Shown: positions 34,177 through 43,577, numbered from the stretch's first letter. The stretch is 64,000 nt of DNA from Bacteroidales bacterium (GCA_017544265.1 JAFYEM010000029.1:1-64000), one strand, 5' to 3'. The notes: generated from the sequence alone by a model not told the origin. Program-made: numbers and translations.

Positions 34177-34629
34177 TTATGCTTTTTTGTTACGTACACC
34201 CATTACGATTTCGCCCACCACGATGGAGAGGATGGCCGCTCCGCCGAGCAGATAGGCGAGATTGAGGATTGTATCTGTGAGTTTGAGCTCAGAGTCGCTG
34301 GGCAGTGTCGCGCCGGTGTAGCCGACAGGCTGCGAGCCGGAGGCGAGCAGGTAGGCCAGGAAGCATACTACAATTACCCCGACCACGACAATTCCCATCT
34401 TGATAAGGCTCTTGGGATTCGTCGTCGCGGCAATGTAGATACCCACCAGCACCACTGCGGCGAGGGCAAGGCCGAGCATGATGTAGCCCCATCCGAGGAG
34501 CACATTCACTGCCTTTCCGTCGTTCGCCTCAAAACCGGTGGCCCATCCCCAGATGAGGATCAGCACACTGACAACGAGGAGCGCCAGGGAAGCCCAGGTG
34601 AATATTTTAGCGTATAATTGTTTCTCCAT
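34177..34629 (-). CDS. Small polytopic membrane protein of the exb cluster
   Basis: A 150-residue protein with four predicted TM helices (about 9-27, 43-66, 76-95 and 120-143) and no recognised domain. Its fixed place between exbB and exbD, with gaps of 11 and 2 bases, suggests an accessory subunit of the Bacteroidota ExbB-ExbD motor, or an assembly factor. Nothing in the sequence points to catalysis. I do not know its function. Confidence 0.75.
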   Translation of the reverse strand: MEKQLYAKIFTWASLALLVVSVLILIWGWATGFEANDGKAVNVLLGWGYIMLGLALAAVVLVGIYIAATTNPKSLIKMGIVVVGVIVVCFLAYLLASGSQPVGYTGATLPSDSELKLTDTILNLAYLLGGAAILSIVVGEIVMGVRNKKA

Positions 34630-34640
34630 TGCCTGAGGAA

Positions 34641-35432
34641 TTATTTGTTCTCGGAGTATTTGGTGAGGGTATCCACGAAGCGGATTGAAGCGTCTTCCAT
34701 GTCGATGGACAGGGAGTCAATCTTGGCGAGGATGTAGTTGTAGAAAACCTGGAGAATCATGGCGACGATAAGACCGCCGACGGTGGTGATAAGGGCGACC
34801 TTCATACCTCCTGCAACGACGTTCGGGGAGATGTCACCGGCAGCCTGGATAGCGTCGAAGGCCTGGATCATACCGATAACGGTTCCGAGGAATCCCAGGG
34901 ACGGGGCGATGGCGATGAACAGGGAAATCCAGCTGAGGCCGTTCTCCATGAGGCTCATCTGGACGCCGCCATAGGAAACGATAGTCTTCTCGACCACGTC
35001 AACACCCTGATCCCAGCGGAGCAGACCCTGATAGAAAATGCTGGCCACAGGGCCGCGGGTGTCACGGCAGACATCCTTTGCTTTTTCCACGCCGCCTTCT
35101 TTGAGGGCAGCCTCGACTTTCTCGAGAAGAGCAACTGTATTGGTCTTGGAGAATGCGAGATAGAGGATACGCTCGATAGAGAGGGCGAGACCGAGGATAA
35201 GGCAGATGATGACCAGGGACATGAAGCCTGCGCCACCTTCGATGAATTTGGTTTTGAGAGCCTGGTGCAGAGGAACTTCCTCGCCGCTGCCGGCGAACAG
35301 ATCAGTGACCTCCTGAGCCGGGGCGACCTCCTCGGCGGCAGCGGGTGCTGCGCCTTCGTCCTGAGCGGATGCGACTGTAGCGGAGAAGGCCATGAGACCC
35401 ATCGCTGCAAGAATCAGAAAAAACTTTTTCAT
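34641..35432 (-). CDS. exbB: MotA/TolQ/ExbB proton-channel protein
   Basis: A 263-residue protein with a cleavable-looking signal peptide (1-23, ending VASAQ), an Ala/Glu-rich periplasmic stretch, then the ExbB fold with three TM helices (about 70-92, 160-185 and 200-230). The family signature is in the IAPSLGFLGTVIGMIQAF segment. ExbB pentamers convert proton-motive force into motion for TonB-dependent uptake. It is first in the operon; the leader upstream shows no convincing promoter box. Confidence 0.92.
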   Translation of the reverse strand: MKKFFLILAAMGLMAFSATVASAQDEGAAPAAAEEVAPAQEVTDLFAGSGEEVPLHQALKTKFIEGGAGFMSLVIICLILGLALSIERILYLAFSKTNTVALLEKVEAALKEGGVEKAKDVCRDTRGPVASIFYQGLLRWDQGVDVVEKTIVSYGGVQMSLMENGLSWISLFIAIAPSLGFLGTVIGMIQAFDAIQAAGDISPNVVAGGMKVALITTVGGLIVAMILQVFYNYILAKIDSLSIDMEDASIRFVDTLTKYSENK

Positions 35433-35530
35433 AATCGTTTTTTGTGTTGTTTAGTTAAATATTTTTTGGTTTACGAATTCTCTTTTCGGAAATTCCCCGC
35501 AATTTAGCAAATAAATTTCAAAAGACAATA

Positions 35531-35559
35531 AGGACGCCCAAAAAATGTCAGGCGCCCTC
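35531..35559 (-). terminator. Probable terminator after the asparaginase gene
   Basis: The arms AGGACGCC (35531-35538) and GGCGCCCT (35552-35559) pair with one mismatch and are followed on the minus strand by a T-rich stretch. The stem is short, so this is a moderate call. The rest of the 145-base gap before exbB holds nothing else I can support. Confidence 0.5.
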
Positions 35560-35577
35560 CGGAAGGATCCGGAAATA

Positions 35578-36609
35578 TCAGTAAGTCGTTATTTCTCCCC
35601 TGAGGGACCGCGAGAGTGCGGAGATGAGCTCTTCCCGTGGGAGTCCGGAGCCCAGCAGGTAGAACAGTTTCGCGAGCATAGCCTCGGTGGTGGAGTCGAA
35701 GCCGGACAGGACTCCTTCGTCGCTCAGGAACTTGCCGGTGGCGTACAGGTCCATGTCCACGCTGCCGGTAAGGCACTGCGTGACACTGACTATCAGTTTC
35801 CCGGCGGAGCGCGCGTGGGAGAGGATATCCTTCAGCCAGGGCCGTACCATGGCGTTTCCGCTGCCGTAGGTTTCCAGGATAACGGCCCGGATTGCGGGAC
35901 TGAGGATAAAGGTTTCAGCCAGTTCGGGAGTAATTCCGGGATGGATTTTCAGGATAGACACGCGGGTGTCCAGCCGGTCATGGACCTCGAGCGGGCCGCG
36001 GCCAGGGGGCAGTATGAACTCGCGGTTGTAGCGGATATTGACTCCGGCTTCGGCCAGGGGAGGGAAGTTAGGCGAAGAGAAGGCCCGGAAGTTCTCGCTG
36101 GAAACCTTGGTCGCACGGTTGCCCCGCAGCAGGAAGGAGTCAAAGAAAATCGCAACCTCCGGCACGCAGGCGCTGCCGTCAGGGTTTTTCGCTGCGGCAA
36201 TTTCCACTGCGGAAATCAGGTTCTCACGGCCGTCCGTGCGGGGAACGCCGATGGGCAGCTGGCTTCCTGTGAATATCACTGGTTTCCCGAGATTGCCCAG
36301 CATAAAACTCAGGGCTGAGGCGGAATAGGCCATGGTATCGGTCCCGTGAAGCACCACGAAACCGTCGTAGTCGTCGTAATTGTCGTGGATTACTCCTGCG
36401 AGGCGGGCCCATACCGACGGCTCCACGTCGGACGAGTCTATCAGCGGGTCGAATGTGACGGAGTCTATTTTAAGGGCGAATTTCCCGAGTTCCGGGACCT
36501 CTTCGATAATCTGTGAAAAATCGAAGGGGTGGAGGGTGTTGTCGGCGGGGTTGTGCTTCATGCCGATGGTCCCGCCGGTATAGACAAGCAGCAGAGATGA
36601 TTTTTTCAT
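35578..36609 (-). CDS. ansA: Type I L-asparaginase
   Basis: A 343-residue cytosolic enzyme hydrolysing asparagine to aspartate and ammonia. The first catalytic threonine is in YTGGTIGM (Thr14) and the second pair in HGTDTM (88-93, Thr90-Asp91). There is no signal peptide, which fits the type I rather than the periplasmic type II enzyme. The start overlaps the tatD stop as ATGA. Confidence 0.94.
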   Translation of the reverse strand: MKKSSLLLVYTGGTIGMKHNPADNTLHPFDFSQIIEEVPELGKFALKIDSVTFDPLIDSSDVEPSVWARLAGVIHDNYDDYDGFVVLHGTDTMAYSASALSFMLGNLGKPVIFTGSQLPIGVPRTDGRENLISAVEIAAAKNPDGSACVPEVAIFFDSFLLRGNRATKVSSENFRAFSSPNFPPLAEAGVNIRYNREFILPPGRGPLEVHDRLDTRVSILKIHPGITPELAETFILSPAIRAVILETYGSGNAMVRPWLKDILSHARSAGKLIVSVTQCLTGSVDMDLYATGKFLSDEGVLSGFDSTTEAMLAKLFYLLGSGLPREELISALSRSLRGEITTY

Positions 36610-37370
36610 ATCCCGAAAAGATTTTGGGCGTTGGAGGTGGTTTTCTCCTCCACTTCTTCAATGGACAGGCCTTTGAGCTCTGCGACTTTCGCGGCAATCA
36701 GCGGGATGTAGGCGCTTTCATTCCTTTCTCCGCGGTGCGGTACAGGGGCGAGGTACGGGGCGTCCGTCTCCAGCAGCAGGTGCTCAATCGGAACCCTCCG
36801 CACGACGTCCTGCAGAGCGGCTTTCTTGAATGTCACGACTCCGCCGATTCCGAGCGAAAAGTCTCCGCTGCGGCGCGCTCTTTCATAGACCTCATAGCTG
36901 CCGCTGAAACAGTGCAGGTCTCCCCTCAGATGTAGGTGGCGGCAGTCCTCGAGTATCCTGAAAAAGTCCTCCCAGGCATCCCTCAGGTGGATGTTTATCG
37001 GAAGGTCCCACTGAGCGGCGAGTTCCAGCTGCGTCCGGAAAGCCTCCTTCTGCTCCTTTTCGAATTCGCGCCCCTCGTGGTAGTCAAGGCCTATTTCGCC
37101 GACTGCGACAATCCCTTCGTCCCGCCAGGGAAGCATCTTGTCTATCTCCTCCTTCCAGTCCTCCCGCACGGAGCCGGGATAGAGCCCGAGCATCTGGAAC
37201 ACAGTGCCTTTGTGCCTGCGGCCGAATTCGAACATCCCCGGCCTTTCGGAGCTGTCTATATCGGCCTGGATCATTTTTCCGACGCCCGCGGCGACGGCCC
37301 TCTCCCAGGCGGCTTCGGCGTCCGGGGCGAGCCACTCGTCGTAGAAATGGGTATGAGTGTCTATGAACAT
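36606..37370 (-). CDS. tatD: TatD-family metal-dependent hydrolase
   Basis: A 254-residue TIM-barrel DNase-type hydrolase. Metal ligands are seen in DTHTHF (4-9), GEIGLDYHEG, NIHLRDA, LHCFSGS and ETDAPYLAP with the following HRGERNES. TatD proteins act as 3'-5' exonucleases or in DNA repair. It is transcribed away from the prolyl oligopeptidase; a TATCTTTG box at 37378-37385 would give almost no leader. Confidence 0.92.
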   Translation of the reverse strand: MFIDTHTHFYDEWLAPDAEAAWERAVAAGVGKMIQADIDSSERPGMFEFGRRHKGTVFQMLGLYPGSVREDWKEEIDKMLPWRDEGIVAVGEIGLDYHEGREFEKEQKEAFRTQLELAAQWDLPINIHLRDAWEDFFRILEDCRHLHLRGDLHCFSGSYEVYERARRSGDFSLGIGGVVTFKKAALQDVVRRVPIEHLLLETDAPYLAPVPHRGERNESAYIPLIAAKVAELKGLSIEEVEEKTTSNAQNLFGI

Positions 37371-37377
37371 AGTTTCG

Positions 37378-37385
37378 CAAAGATA
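37378..37385 (-). promoter_or_regulatory. tatD-ansA -7 box
   Basis: TATCTTTG on the minus strand matches TAnnTTTG, 8 to 15 bases before the tatD ATG. No clear -33 was found. If used, the mRNA would be nearly leaderless. Confidence 0.4.
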
Positions 37386-37391
37386 GTGACT

Positions 37392-37426
37392 TTTGCTGTT
37401 TTCTGACCTAAAAATAAGTATATTTG
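37392..37426 (+). promoter_or_regulatory. Promoter of the prolyl oligopeptidase gene
   Basis: TTTG (37392-37395) and TATATTTG (37419-37426) with a 23-base spacer, at the long end of the Bacteroidota range. The -7 box overlaps a TTG codon at 37424 that would otherwise extend the frame, so the ATG at 37442 is the real start region. Confidence 0.6.
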
Positions 37427-37441
37427 CAGGAACGCAAATTT

Positions 37442-39544
37442 ATGGACATGACTATCAAAAAGTTTTTTGCAATTATGGCGCTTGGAACAATTCTTTTCTC
37501 CTGCGCCCCCAAGGTGCCCGTGACCCGCACCTGTGACGCAGTCGATGAGTATTTCGGTGAAAAGGTGGCGGACCCGTACCGCTGGCTGGAAGATGACAAT
37601 TCCGATGAGACGGCTGCATGGGTGAAGGCCCAGAACCGCGTCACCGACTATTATCTGAAGCATATTCCGTTCAGGAAGAAGGTGCTCGCGCGCCTCACGG
37701 AAGTCGCCAATTACGAGAAGGTCAGCAGCCCCGTGCGCCACAGCAACGGAAAATGGTATTTCTACCGCAACGACGGCCTGCAGAACCAGTATGTAATATA
37801 TGAGATGGATGAACTCGGCGGCGAGCCGCGCGTTTTCCTGGACCCGAACAAGCTCAGCGACGACGGAACCGTGGCTCTGAAGGGTATCTATTTCAACAAG
37901 GACTGCTCTCTCGTGGCCTATGTCATTTCCCGGAGCGGCAGCGACTGGGAAGAGATATACGTCATGGACACCGCTACGCGGGAGCTTCTGGAAGACCATA
38001 TCGAATGGGCCAAGTTCACCGGCGCGGCTTGGAGGGGCGACGGCTTCTACTACAGCGCCTACGGCATTCCCGAGGAAGGCCATGAGTTTTCCGTGAAGAA
38101 CGAGGGCCACAAGGTCTATTACCACGCGATAGGCACAAAACAGAGCGAGGACGAACTTTTCTTCGAGAATCCGGACGCTCCGCTTATGTTCTACACCGTC
38201 TCCACCGACGATGAGCAGACGGTCCTTTTCATGAGTGAGGACGGCGCCGACAGCGGCAACAACCTCTATGTCCTGGACTATGGGAATCCGGAGGGGGGCT
38301 TCATCCGGATGACCGCCGACATGAAGAATTCCGTCTATCCCGTCGAAGTGGACGGCAGCCGTATCTATATTATGACAAATCTCGGCGCCCCTCTGTGGAA
38401 ACTTGTCGAGGCGGATTTGAAAAATCCTGTCTCAGGCGCGTGGAAGGATGTAATTCCCGAGGGAGACTGCGTGCTGGACGGGGTCACTTTCGCCGGCGAC
38501 AGGATAATCGCCTCCTACATGAAGGACGCCGCGACGCACTCCTATGTGCTGGAGAACGGCCAGCTGCGCGAAATCCCCCTTCCTGGCCTCGGCGGCGCCG
38601 GTTTCTCGGGAAAGAGGGGGGAACCCTGGTGTTTCTACTCCTTCTCCTCCTTCACCACTCCCGGCACCATCTACAAGCTGGACCTGGAAACACTTGAGAG
38701 TGAGGTCTATTCGGCTCCCGACACAGCTTTCGACCTCTCGGACTACGAGAGCGTGCAGGTATTCTTCCCCTCCAGGGACGGAACCCGCATCCCCATGTTC
38801 CTTACCTTTCGCAAGGGCCTGGAACTCGACGGAAACAATCCTGTCTATCTGTATGGTTACGGCGGTTTCAACATTTCCCTGAATCCCGGCTTCTCCGCGA
38901 TGCGGATTCCCTTCCTCGAAAGCGGCGGAATCTACGCCCAGGTAAATCTGCGCGGCGGCGGGGAGTATGGTGAAGATTGGCATCAGGCCGGCACCAAGAT
39001 GAATAAGCAGAACGTCTTCGACGACTTTATCGGAGCTGCTGAATGGCTAATCGCGGAAGGCTATACTTCCAGCAGCAAAATTGCCATTGTGGGCGGTTCA
39101 AACGGAGGTCTTCTGGTCGGAGCCTGCATGACGCAGAGGCCGGAGCTCTTCGCGGTGGCAGTTCCCGAGGTCGGCGTGATGGACATGCTCCGTTACCATA
39201 AGTTCACCATCGGCTGGAACTGGGCGCCCGATTACGGCACCAGCGAGGACAGCCCCGAAATGTTCCGTTACCTGAAGGGCTATTCCCCGCTGCACAACCT
39301 CAGGGAGGGAACTGTCTATCCCGCGACGCTGGTTACCACGGCGGACCATGACGACCGCGTTGTCCCGGCCCACAGTTTCAAGTTCGCGGCCACCCTGCAG
39401 GCGTGCAACGCCGGCGACAGGCCACAGCTTATCAGGATAGACTCGAAGGCCGGCCACGGTGGCGGAAAGCCTCTAGCCAAGGTGCTCGAGGAGCAGGCGG
39501 ACATCTACTCCTTCATAATGTACAATCTCGGGATGGAATATTAG
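37442..39544 (+). CDS. Prolyl oligopeptidase (S9A) lipoprotein
   Basis: A 700-residue serine peptidase that cleaves short peptides after proline. A lipoprotein-type signal (MTIKKFFAIMALGTILFSC) is followed by the seven-bladed propeller and an alpha/beta-hydrolase domain. The catalytic Ser is in GGSNGG (about 553), Asp in ADHDDRV (about 638) and His in KAGHGGG (about 672). The cysteine at the end of the signal suggests outer-membrane or periplasmic anchoring. Start at ATG 37442; ATG 37448 is possible. It overlaps the convergent flippase gene by four bases. Confidence 0.94.
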   Translation: MDMTIKKFFAIMALGTILFSCAPKVPVTRTCDAVDEYFGEKVADPYRWLEDDNSDETAAWVKAQNRVTDYYLKHIPFRKKVLARLTEVANYEKVSSPVRHSNGKWYFYRNDGLQNQYVIYEMDELGGEPRVFLDPNKLSDDGTVALKGIYFNKDCSLVAYVISRSGSDWEEIYVMDTATRELLEDHIEWAKFTGAAWRGDGFYYSAYGIPEEGHEFSVKNEGHKVYYHAIGTKQSEDELFFENPDAPLMFYTVSTDDEQTVLFMSEDGADSGNNLYVLDYGNPEGGFIRMTADMKNSVYPVEVDGSRIYIMTNLGAPLWKLVEADLKNPVSGAWKDVIPEGDCVLDGVTFAGDRIIASYMKDAATHSYVLENGQLREIPLPGLGGAGFSGKRGEPWCFYSFSSFTTPGTIYKLDLETLESEVYSAPDTAFDLSDYESVQVFFPSRDGTRIPMFLTFRKGLELDGNNPVYLYGYGGFNISLNPGFSAMRIPFLESGGIYAQVNLRGGGEYGEDWHQAGTKMNKQNVFDDFIGAAEWLIAEGYTSSSKIAIVGGSNGGLLVGACMTQRPELFAVAVPEVGVMDMLRYHKFTIGWNWAPDYGTSEDSPEMFRYLKGYSPLHNLREGTVYPATLVTTADHDDRVVPAHSFKFAATLQACNAGDRPQLIRIDSKAGHGGGKPLAKVLEEQADIYSFIMYNLGMEY

Positions 39545-41019
39545 GCCCTGCGGCGGATAAGCACCCAGGAGGAAGCGGCGAATGCGCCGAGAAGCAGGGT
39601 GTTCACCGCGAGTTTCAGTATGGAAATTTCGCCTCCGGGGAAGACTTTCGCATCCAGCAGCGTCCCTGCCGCATACGTGACCCCCATCAGGAGGAAAATA
39701 GCCCCCAGCCGCTTCCAGTTGTATGGAATCGGATAGTATCTGGCGCCGAGCGCGGCGCTGATGATAAACATGGTAAGGTAGCTCGCAAGGTGTCCGAACG
39801 CGGAGGCCCAGTAGGAGAAGCGGGGCATGAAAATGATGTTCACCAGGGCCGTTACGACGAGCCCTGCGAGGGTAATCCATACGGCCATATTGGTTTTTCC
39901 GGAGAGCTTGTACCACATGGATACGTTGAACAGCATCCCCAGTATCATGTAGCTCAGGAGCATCACCGGGACCACGCCGATTCCGCTGCGGAAATCCCTG
40001 CCGAGGAAGAGGGAGATGATGTCTATATAGAAGACCACGCCGAGCAGCACAACTCCGCAGAATGCCGTGAAGTACTCCATGACTTCCGCATAGAGTTTTC
40101 CGGAGTCCTTGTCCCGGGCCCGCTGGAAGAAGAAGGGCTCGGCGGCATAACGGAACATCTGGATGAAGAGATTCATTATCACGGCGAGTTTGACAGCAGC
40201 CTGATAGACCCCCAGGGAAGCGCGCCAGGCCTCGGAATTGACGTCGAAATAGCGGAACAGTATCCTGTCCAGGAAGTCGTTCGCCACTCCGGGAAGGGCC
40301 GCGACCATGAGCGGAAGCGAATAGAGCAGCATTTTCTTCAGCAGCGCGCGGTCGAAACTCCACTTGAAGCGAAGCAGGTCCGGAGCGAAAAGCAGCAGGC
40401 ACACCACGCAGCTTATGAAAATCGAGAATATGGGATAGGTGAAATCGGGCGTCGGGGAGATGAAGAACGACAGGGCGTTCCCGGGATGGGCTGAGGCGAA
40501 GGCCGGATAGACAAAGAACAGAAGGAGGTTGGCTCCGGTTTCGGTCAGTATCTTCACGGTTTTGATGACGGCGAAGCGGACGGCTTTGTGCTCCTGGCGC
40601 AGCCTGGCGAACAGGATGGCGGTGATACTGTCGCAGAATAATATTCCTGCCGTATAGGATATCATCGCACCGAAGCCTTCATATCCCAGCGCGGTGGAAA
40701 TGGGGCCGGAGAAGGCGATGATTACGGCGAGGAAGGCGGCGTTCAGTGCGATGACTGCCGCGAGGGCGTTCGAATAGACCTTCCCGGGCTGGGCGCCTTC
40801 CTTGTTGGCGAAACGGAAGCAGCCGGTTTCCAGGCCCAGCACCAGCACCACCTGAAGGATGGCGATATAGGCCATCATTTCAGTGACCACGCCGTACTGC
40901 ACCTGGGTGAGCATACGGGTGTAGATTGGGACGAAGAGGAAATTCAGTACCCTGGCAAGTATTGAACTCAGGCCGTAGATGGCGGTTTCACCGGCAAGTT
41001 GTTTGAGAGGATTCGCCAT
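39541..41019 (-). CDS. Polysaccharide flippase (Wzx/MVF-like)
   Basis: A 492-residue polytopic protein with 12 to 14 hydrophobic helices, beginning with the ETAIYGLSSILARVLNFLFVPIYTRML segment typical of the oligosaccharide flippase family. It probably moves lipid-linked glycans across the inner membrane. No glycosyltransferase genes are nearby, so the glycan is unknown. The frame can start at GTG 41025 but ATG 41019 is preferred. A divergent TATTTTTG box lies at 41037-41044. Confidence 0.88.
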   Translation of the reverse strand: MANPLKQLAGETAIYGLSSILARVLNFLFVPIYTRMLTQVQYGVVTEMMAYIAILQVVLVLGLETGCFRFANKEGAQPGKVYSNALAAVIALNAAFLAVIIAFSGPISTALGYEGFGAMISYTAGILFCDSITAILFARLRQEHKAVRFAVIKTVKILTETGANLLLFFVYPAFASAHPGNALSFFISPTPDFTYPIFSIFISCVVCLLLFAPDLLRFKWSFDRALLKKMLLYSLPLMVAALPGVANDFLDRILFRYFDVNSEAWRASLGVYQAAVKLAVIMNLFIQMFRYAAEPFFFQRARDKDSGKLYAEVMEYFTAFCGVVLLGVVFYIDIISLFLGRDFRSGIGVVPVMLLSYMILGMLFNVSMWYKLSGKTNMAVWITLAGLVVTALVNIIFMPRFSYWASAFGHLASYLTMFIISAALGARYYPIPYNWKRLGAIFLLMGVTYAAGTLLDAKVFPGGEISILKLAVNTLLLGAFAASSWVLIRRRA

Positions 41020-41046
41020 TATCACAAAAATTTTAACAAAAATAAC

Positions 41047-41054
41047 TAATTTTG
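41047..41054 (+). promoter_or_regulatory. -7 box of the cyclophilin-CotH pair
   Basis: TAATTTTG matches TAnnTTTG, 25 bases before the ATG at 41079. It lies next to a minus-strand TATTTTTG (41037-41044) for the flippase, so two promoters are packed back to back. No good -33 was found for either. Confidence 0.45.
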
Positions 41055-41078
41055 TCGATAGAAAAATAAAACGGAACG

Positions 41079-41771
41079 ATGAAAAAACTTTCAGCCTTAG
41101 TGTCTATCGTCGCGATTGCGGTGTCCTGCACCTGCGGCGGACCGAAAAACACCGCCCCGGAAAATGTCCCGGAGGAAATTGAAGAAGATACCCTGACAAT
41201 TGTAAAGCCCGCCGTGGCAGGGGTGCAGGCAGCCCTCCCCGAAGAGCCGGTATTCGATATAGTGACCAACCTCGGGACAATCAAGGTCCGGCTCTATAAG
41301 GACACCCCGCGTCACCGCGACAACTTCATCAAGCTTGCGACCACCGGATACTACGACAGCCTGCTCTTCCACAGGGTGATAAAGGACTTCATGATTCAGG
41401 GCGGAGACCCTCTCACCAGGGTTCCTGAAAACAGGGAATTGTTCGGTCAGGGCGGGCCTGACTACACTATTCCGGCGGAATTCGTGCCGGCCCACAGGCA
41501 TAAGAAAGGCGCTCTTGCCGCAGCCCGCCGGGGCGATGCCGCCAATCCCATGAAGGAGTCCTCCGGCTCGCAGTTCTATCTGGTGCAGTCGCCTGACAAC
41601 TGCGTACATCTGGACGGCGAATATACGGTTTTCGGAGAGACTGTCGCCGGATTCAACGTCATTGACAAAATTGCCTCAGTGCACACTGACCGCTACGGAG
41701 TACCGCTTGAAGACGTGCGGATTCTTTCCGTCCATCCGGACGCTGAACTGAACAAGGAACAGTCTGAATAA
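41079..41771 (+). CDS. Cyclophilin-type peptidyl-prolyl isomerase lipoprotein
   Basis: A 230-residue protein with a lipoprotein-like signal (MKKLSALVSIVAIAVSC), an acidic linker, then a cyclophilin domain from about residue 60. Landmarks are RHRDNF, LLFHRVIKDFMIQGGD and SSGSQFYLVQ, which contain the catalytic Arg and Phe/Gln region. It assists folding of proline-containing proteins in the envelope. The stop TAA shares one base with the ATG of the CotH-like gene (TAATG). Confidence 0.92.
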   Translation: MKKLSALVSIVAIAVSCTCGGPKNTAPENVPEEIEEDTLTIVKPAVAGVQAALPEEPVFDIVTNLGTIKVRLYKDTPRHRDNFIKLATTGYYDSLLFHRVIKDFMIQGGDPLTRVPENRELFGQGGPDYTIPAEFVPAHRHKKGALAAARRGDAANPMKESSGSQFYLVQSPDNCVHLDGEYTVFGETVAGFNVIDKIASVHTDRYGVPLEDVRILSVHPDAELNKEQSE

Positions 41772-43525
41772 TGAAGACACTGCCAAAATTTTTATCCGGG
41801 GCGGTACTGGGTACGGCGCTGGTCCTGTGCCTGGGCTGCCGGAAAGACGAGCCGGGGCAGCAGTTGCCGGGGTATGAGGAAGAAGTCCCGCAGGACCAGG
41901 AAACAGAGAATGGTGAAAGCGGCAAACTGAAAGGGACAGTTATCGGAACCGCCAAGAGCATGAGTGCGTCCGGTCAGGCCTCTACCACTGCCAACACCAG
42001 GGAAAAAGCCTTCGACTCAGACTACAACACTTATTTCACTTCCTACGAGAGCAACCGCACCTGGGTGGGCCTGGACCTTGGAAGCGCCCACGTCATAACG
42101 AAAGTCGGCTTTGCTCCGCGTATCGGCAAGGAAAGCCTTTCCGTACTCGGGCTCTTTGAAGGCGCGAACACTCCTTCATTCTCTGACGCGCTGCCGCTTG
42201 CAATAGTAAGGCAGAAAGGAAAATCCGGCAGTATGCAGTACATGGATGTGAACTGTTCAAAGGGCTTTCGCTACGTCCGTTACGTCGGCCCAGACAATTC
42301 CCGCTGCAATATAGCCGAACTGGAGTTCTATGGCGTCGAGGGAGAGGGCGACAATTCCAGGTTCTGCCAGCTGACCAATCTTCCCACTGTGGTGATAAAC
42401 ACCGAGAACGCCTCGCCGATTACCTCCAAGGAGGTCTATGTGAACTCAAACGTGTATATAATATCTGATGGCGGAGCTTCTCTTCTGAGCACCTCCGACA
42501 CCGGAGTCCGGGGAAGGGGAAATGCCAGCTGGGGCTTCCCCAAGAAGCCCTACCGGATTAAATTCGACAGCAAGCAGAGCCCTCTCGGCGCTCCGGCATC
42601 GGCCAAGAGCTGGACGCTGATCAGCAACTACGGCGACAAGACGCTGATGCGCAACATGCTCGCTTTCGAGGTCAGCCGCCGCGTGGGCATGGCATATACC
42701 CCTTTCTGTACACCAGTCGATGTGATTCTCAACGGGGAATATCAGGGCTGCTACCAGTTCTGCGACCAGGTGGAAGTGGGCACCGGAAGGGTCCCCGCAA
42801 AGGACGGCTATCTGATAGAAATAGACGCGTATGCCTATGATGAAGAAGTCAATTTCGTTTCCGACCGCTGGATGCCTGTGACAGTGAAGTATCCCAAGGA
42901 TGACGAAATCACCGGCGATGAGCTTGCCGCCATTTCCGGATTTTTCAACAAGATGGAGGCAGCCGTGTTCTCGGAGAATTTCGCTGACGCCGCAGTCGGG
43001 TACCGGAAATATCTGGATGTGGACAGTTTCCTGCGCAATTTCATAATAGGAGAGTTCTGCGGCAACACGGACACGTACTGGAGTGTCTATATGTACAAGG
43101 ACGGTGCCGACGGAGTGCTTTTCACCGGACCGGCATGGGACTACGACCTCGCCTTCGAGAATGACGGCAGGACCTATCCGATAAACGACCTGAACGGATT
43201 CATATATGCTACCAAGGGCTCCGTGCCGGTGGATGCAGTGAGGTCTATGGTTACCCGGATCGTCAGGACCGACCCGGCCGGGAAGGCGCGTCTGCAGGAA
43301 CTCTGGAACGAGTTGAAACCCCGGTTGGAAGACCTTAATGCCTGTGTGGACAGTAACGCCGCCCTGCTGGAAGAGTCCCAGCAGCTTAATTTCAAACGCT
43401 GGCCCATACTCTCCACCCGGGTCCACGAGAATCCCGTAGCAAGGGGCTCCTACCCGGCCGAGGTGGATGCAGTCAAGTCCTACATCACGGCGCGTCTCTC
43501 GAAATTCGACGAGCTCGTAAAATAG
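41771..43525 (+). CDS. CotH-kinase-family lipoprotein with F5/8-type-C-like domain
   Basis: A 584-residue protein. Lipoprotein signal (about 1-23, LCLGC), acidic linker, a discoidin/F5-8C-like carbohydrate-binding domain (about 60-190, with RTWVGLDLGS and YVRYVGP), then a CotH domain (about 200-580). CotH-like landmarks are RGRGNASWGFPKKPYRIKF, DKTLMRNMLAFEV and PAWDYDLAFEN. Characterised CotH proteins are atypical protein kinases on spore coat; in Bacteroidota the substrate is unknown and the site is presumably the cell surface. It is translationally coupled to the cyclophilin gene. Confidence 0.88.
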   Translation: MKTLPKFLSGAVLGTALVLCLGCRKDEPGQQLPGYEEEVPQDQETENGESGKLKGTVIGTAKSMSASGQASTTANTREKAFDSDYNTYFTSYESNRTWVGLDLGSAHVITKVGFAPRIGKESLSVLGLFEGANTPSFSDALPLAIVRQKGKSGSMQYMDVNCSKGFRYVRYVGPDNSRCNIAELEFYGVEGEGDNSRFCQLTNLPTVVINTENASPITSKEVYVNSNVYIISDGGASLLSTSDTGVRGRGNASWGFPKKPYRIKFDSKQSPLGAPASAKSWTLISNYGDKTLMRNMLAFEVSRRVGMAYTPFCTPVDVILNGEYQGCYQFCDQVEVGTGRVPAKDGYLIEIDAYAYDEEVNFVSDRWMPVTVKYPKDDEITGDELAAISGFFNKMEAAVFSENFADAAVGYRKYLDVDSFLRNFIIGEFCGNTDTYWSVYMYKDGADGVLFTGPAWDYDLAFENDGRTYPINDLNGFIYATKGSVPVDAVRSMVTRIVRTDPAGKARLQELWNELKPRLEDLNACVDSNAALLEESQQLNFKRWPILSTRVHENPVARGSYPAEVDAVKSYITARLSKFDELVK

Positions 43526-43540
43526 CGGCATGCCTGCCGC
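43525..43540 (+). terminator. Possible terminator hairpin after the CotH-like gene
   Basis: GCGGCA-TGCC-TGCCGC forms a 6-base stem overlapping the stop codon, and a second small GC palindrome follows. There is no T run, so intrinsic termination is doubtful. Confidence 0.3.
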
Positions 43541-43569
43541 CGGCCCTTGCGCGTGCGCGATTAATTTGT

Positions 43570-43577
43570 TATATTTG
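43570..43577 (+). promoter_or_regulatory. -7 box of the Ig-like lipoprotein genes
   Basis: TATATTTG, 24 bases before the ATG at 43601. A CTTG 20 bases upstream (43546-43549) may serve as an imperfect -33. Confidence 0.5.

Noticed and set aside
37424..37441. TTG start extending the prolyl oligopeptidase by six residues
   Set aside because: The TTG is part of the -7 box TATATTTG at 37419-37426, so it cannot be in the transcript; ATG 37442 opens directly on a signal peptide.
43525..43560. GC-rich hairpins after the CotH-like gene as a strong terminator
   Set aside because: There is no T run; kept only as a low-confidence feature.
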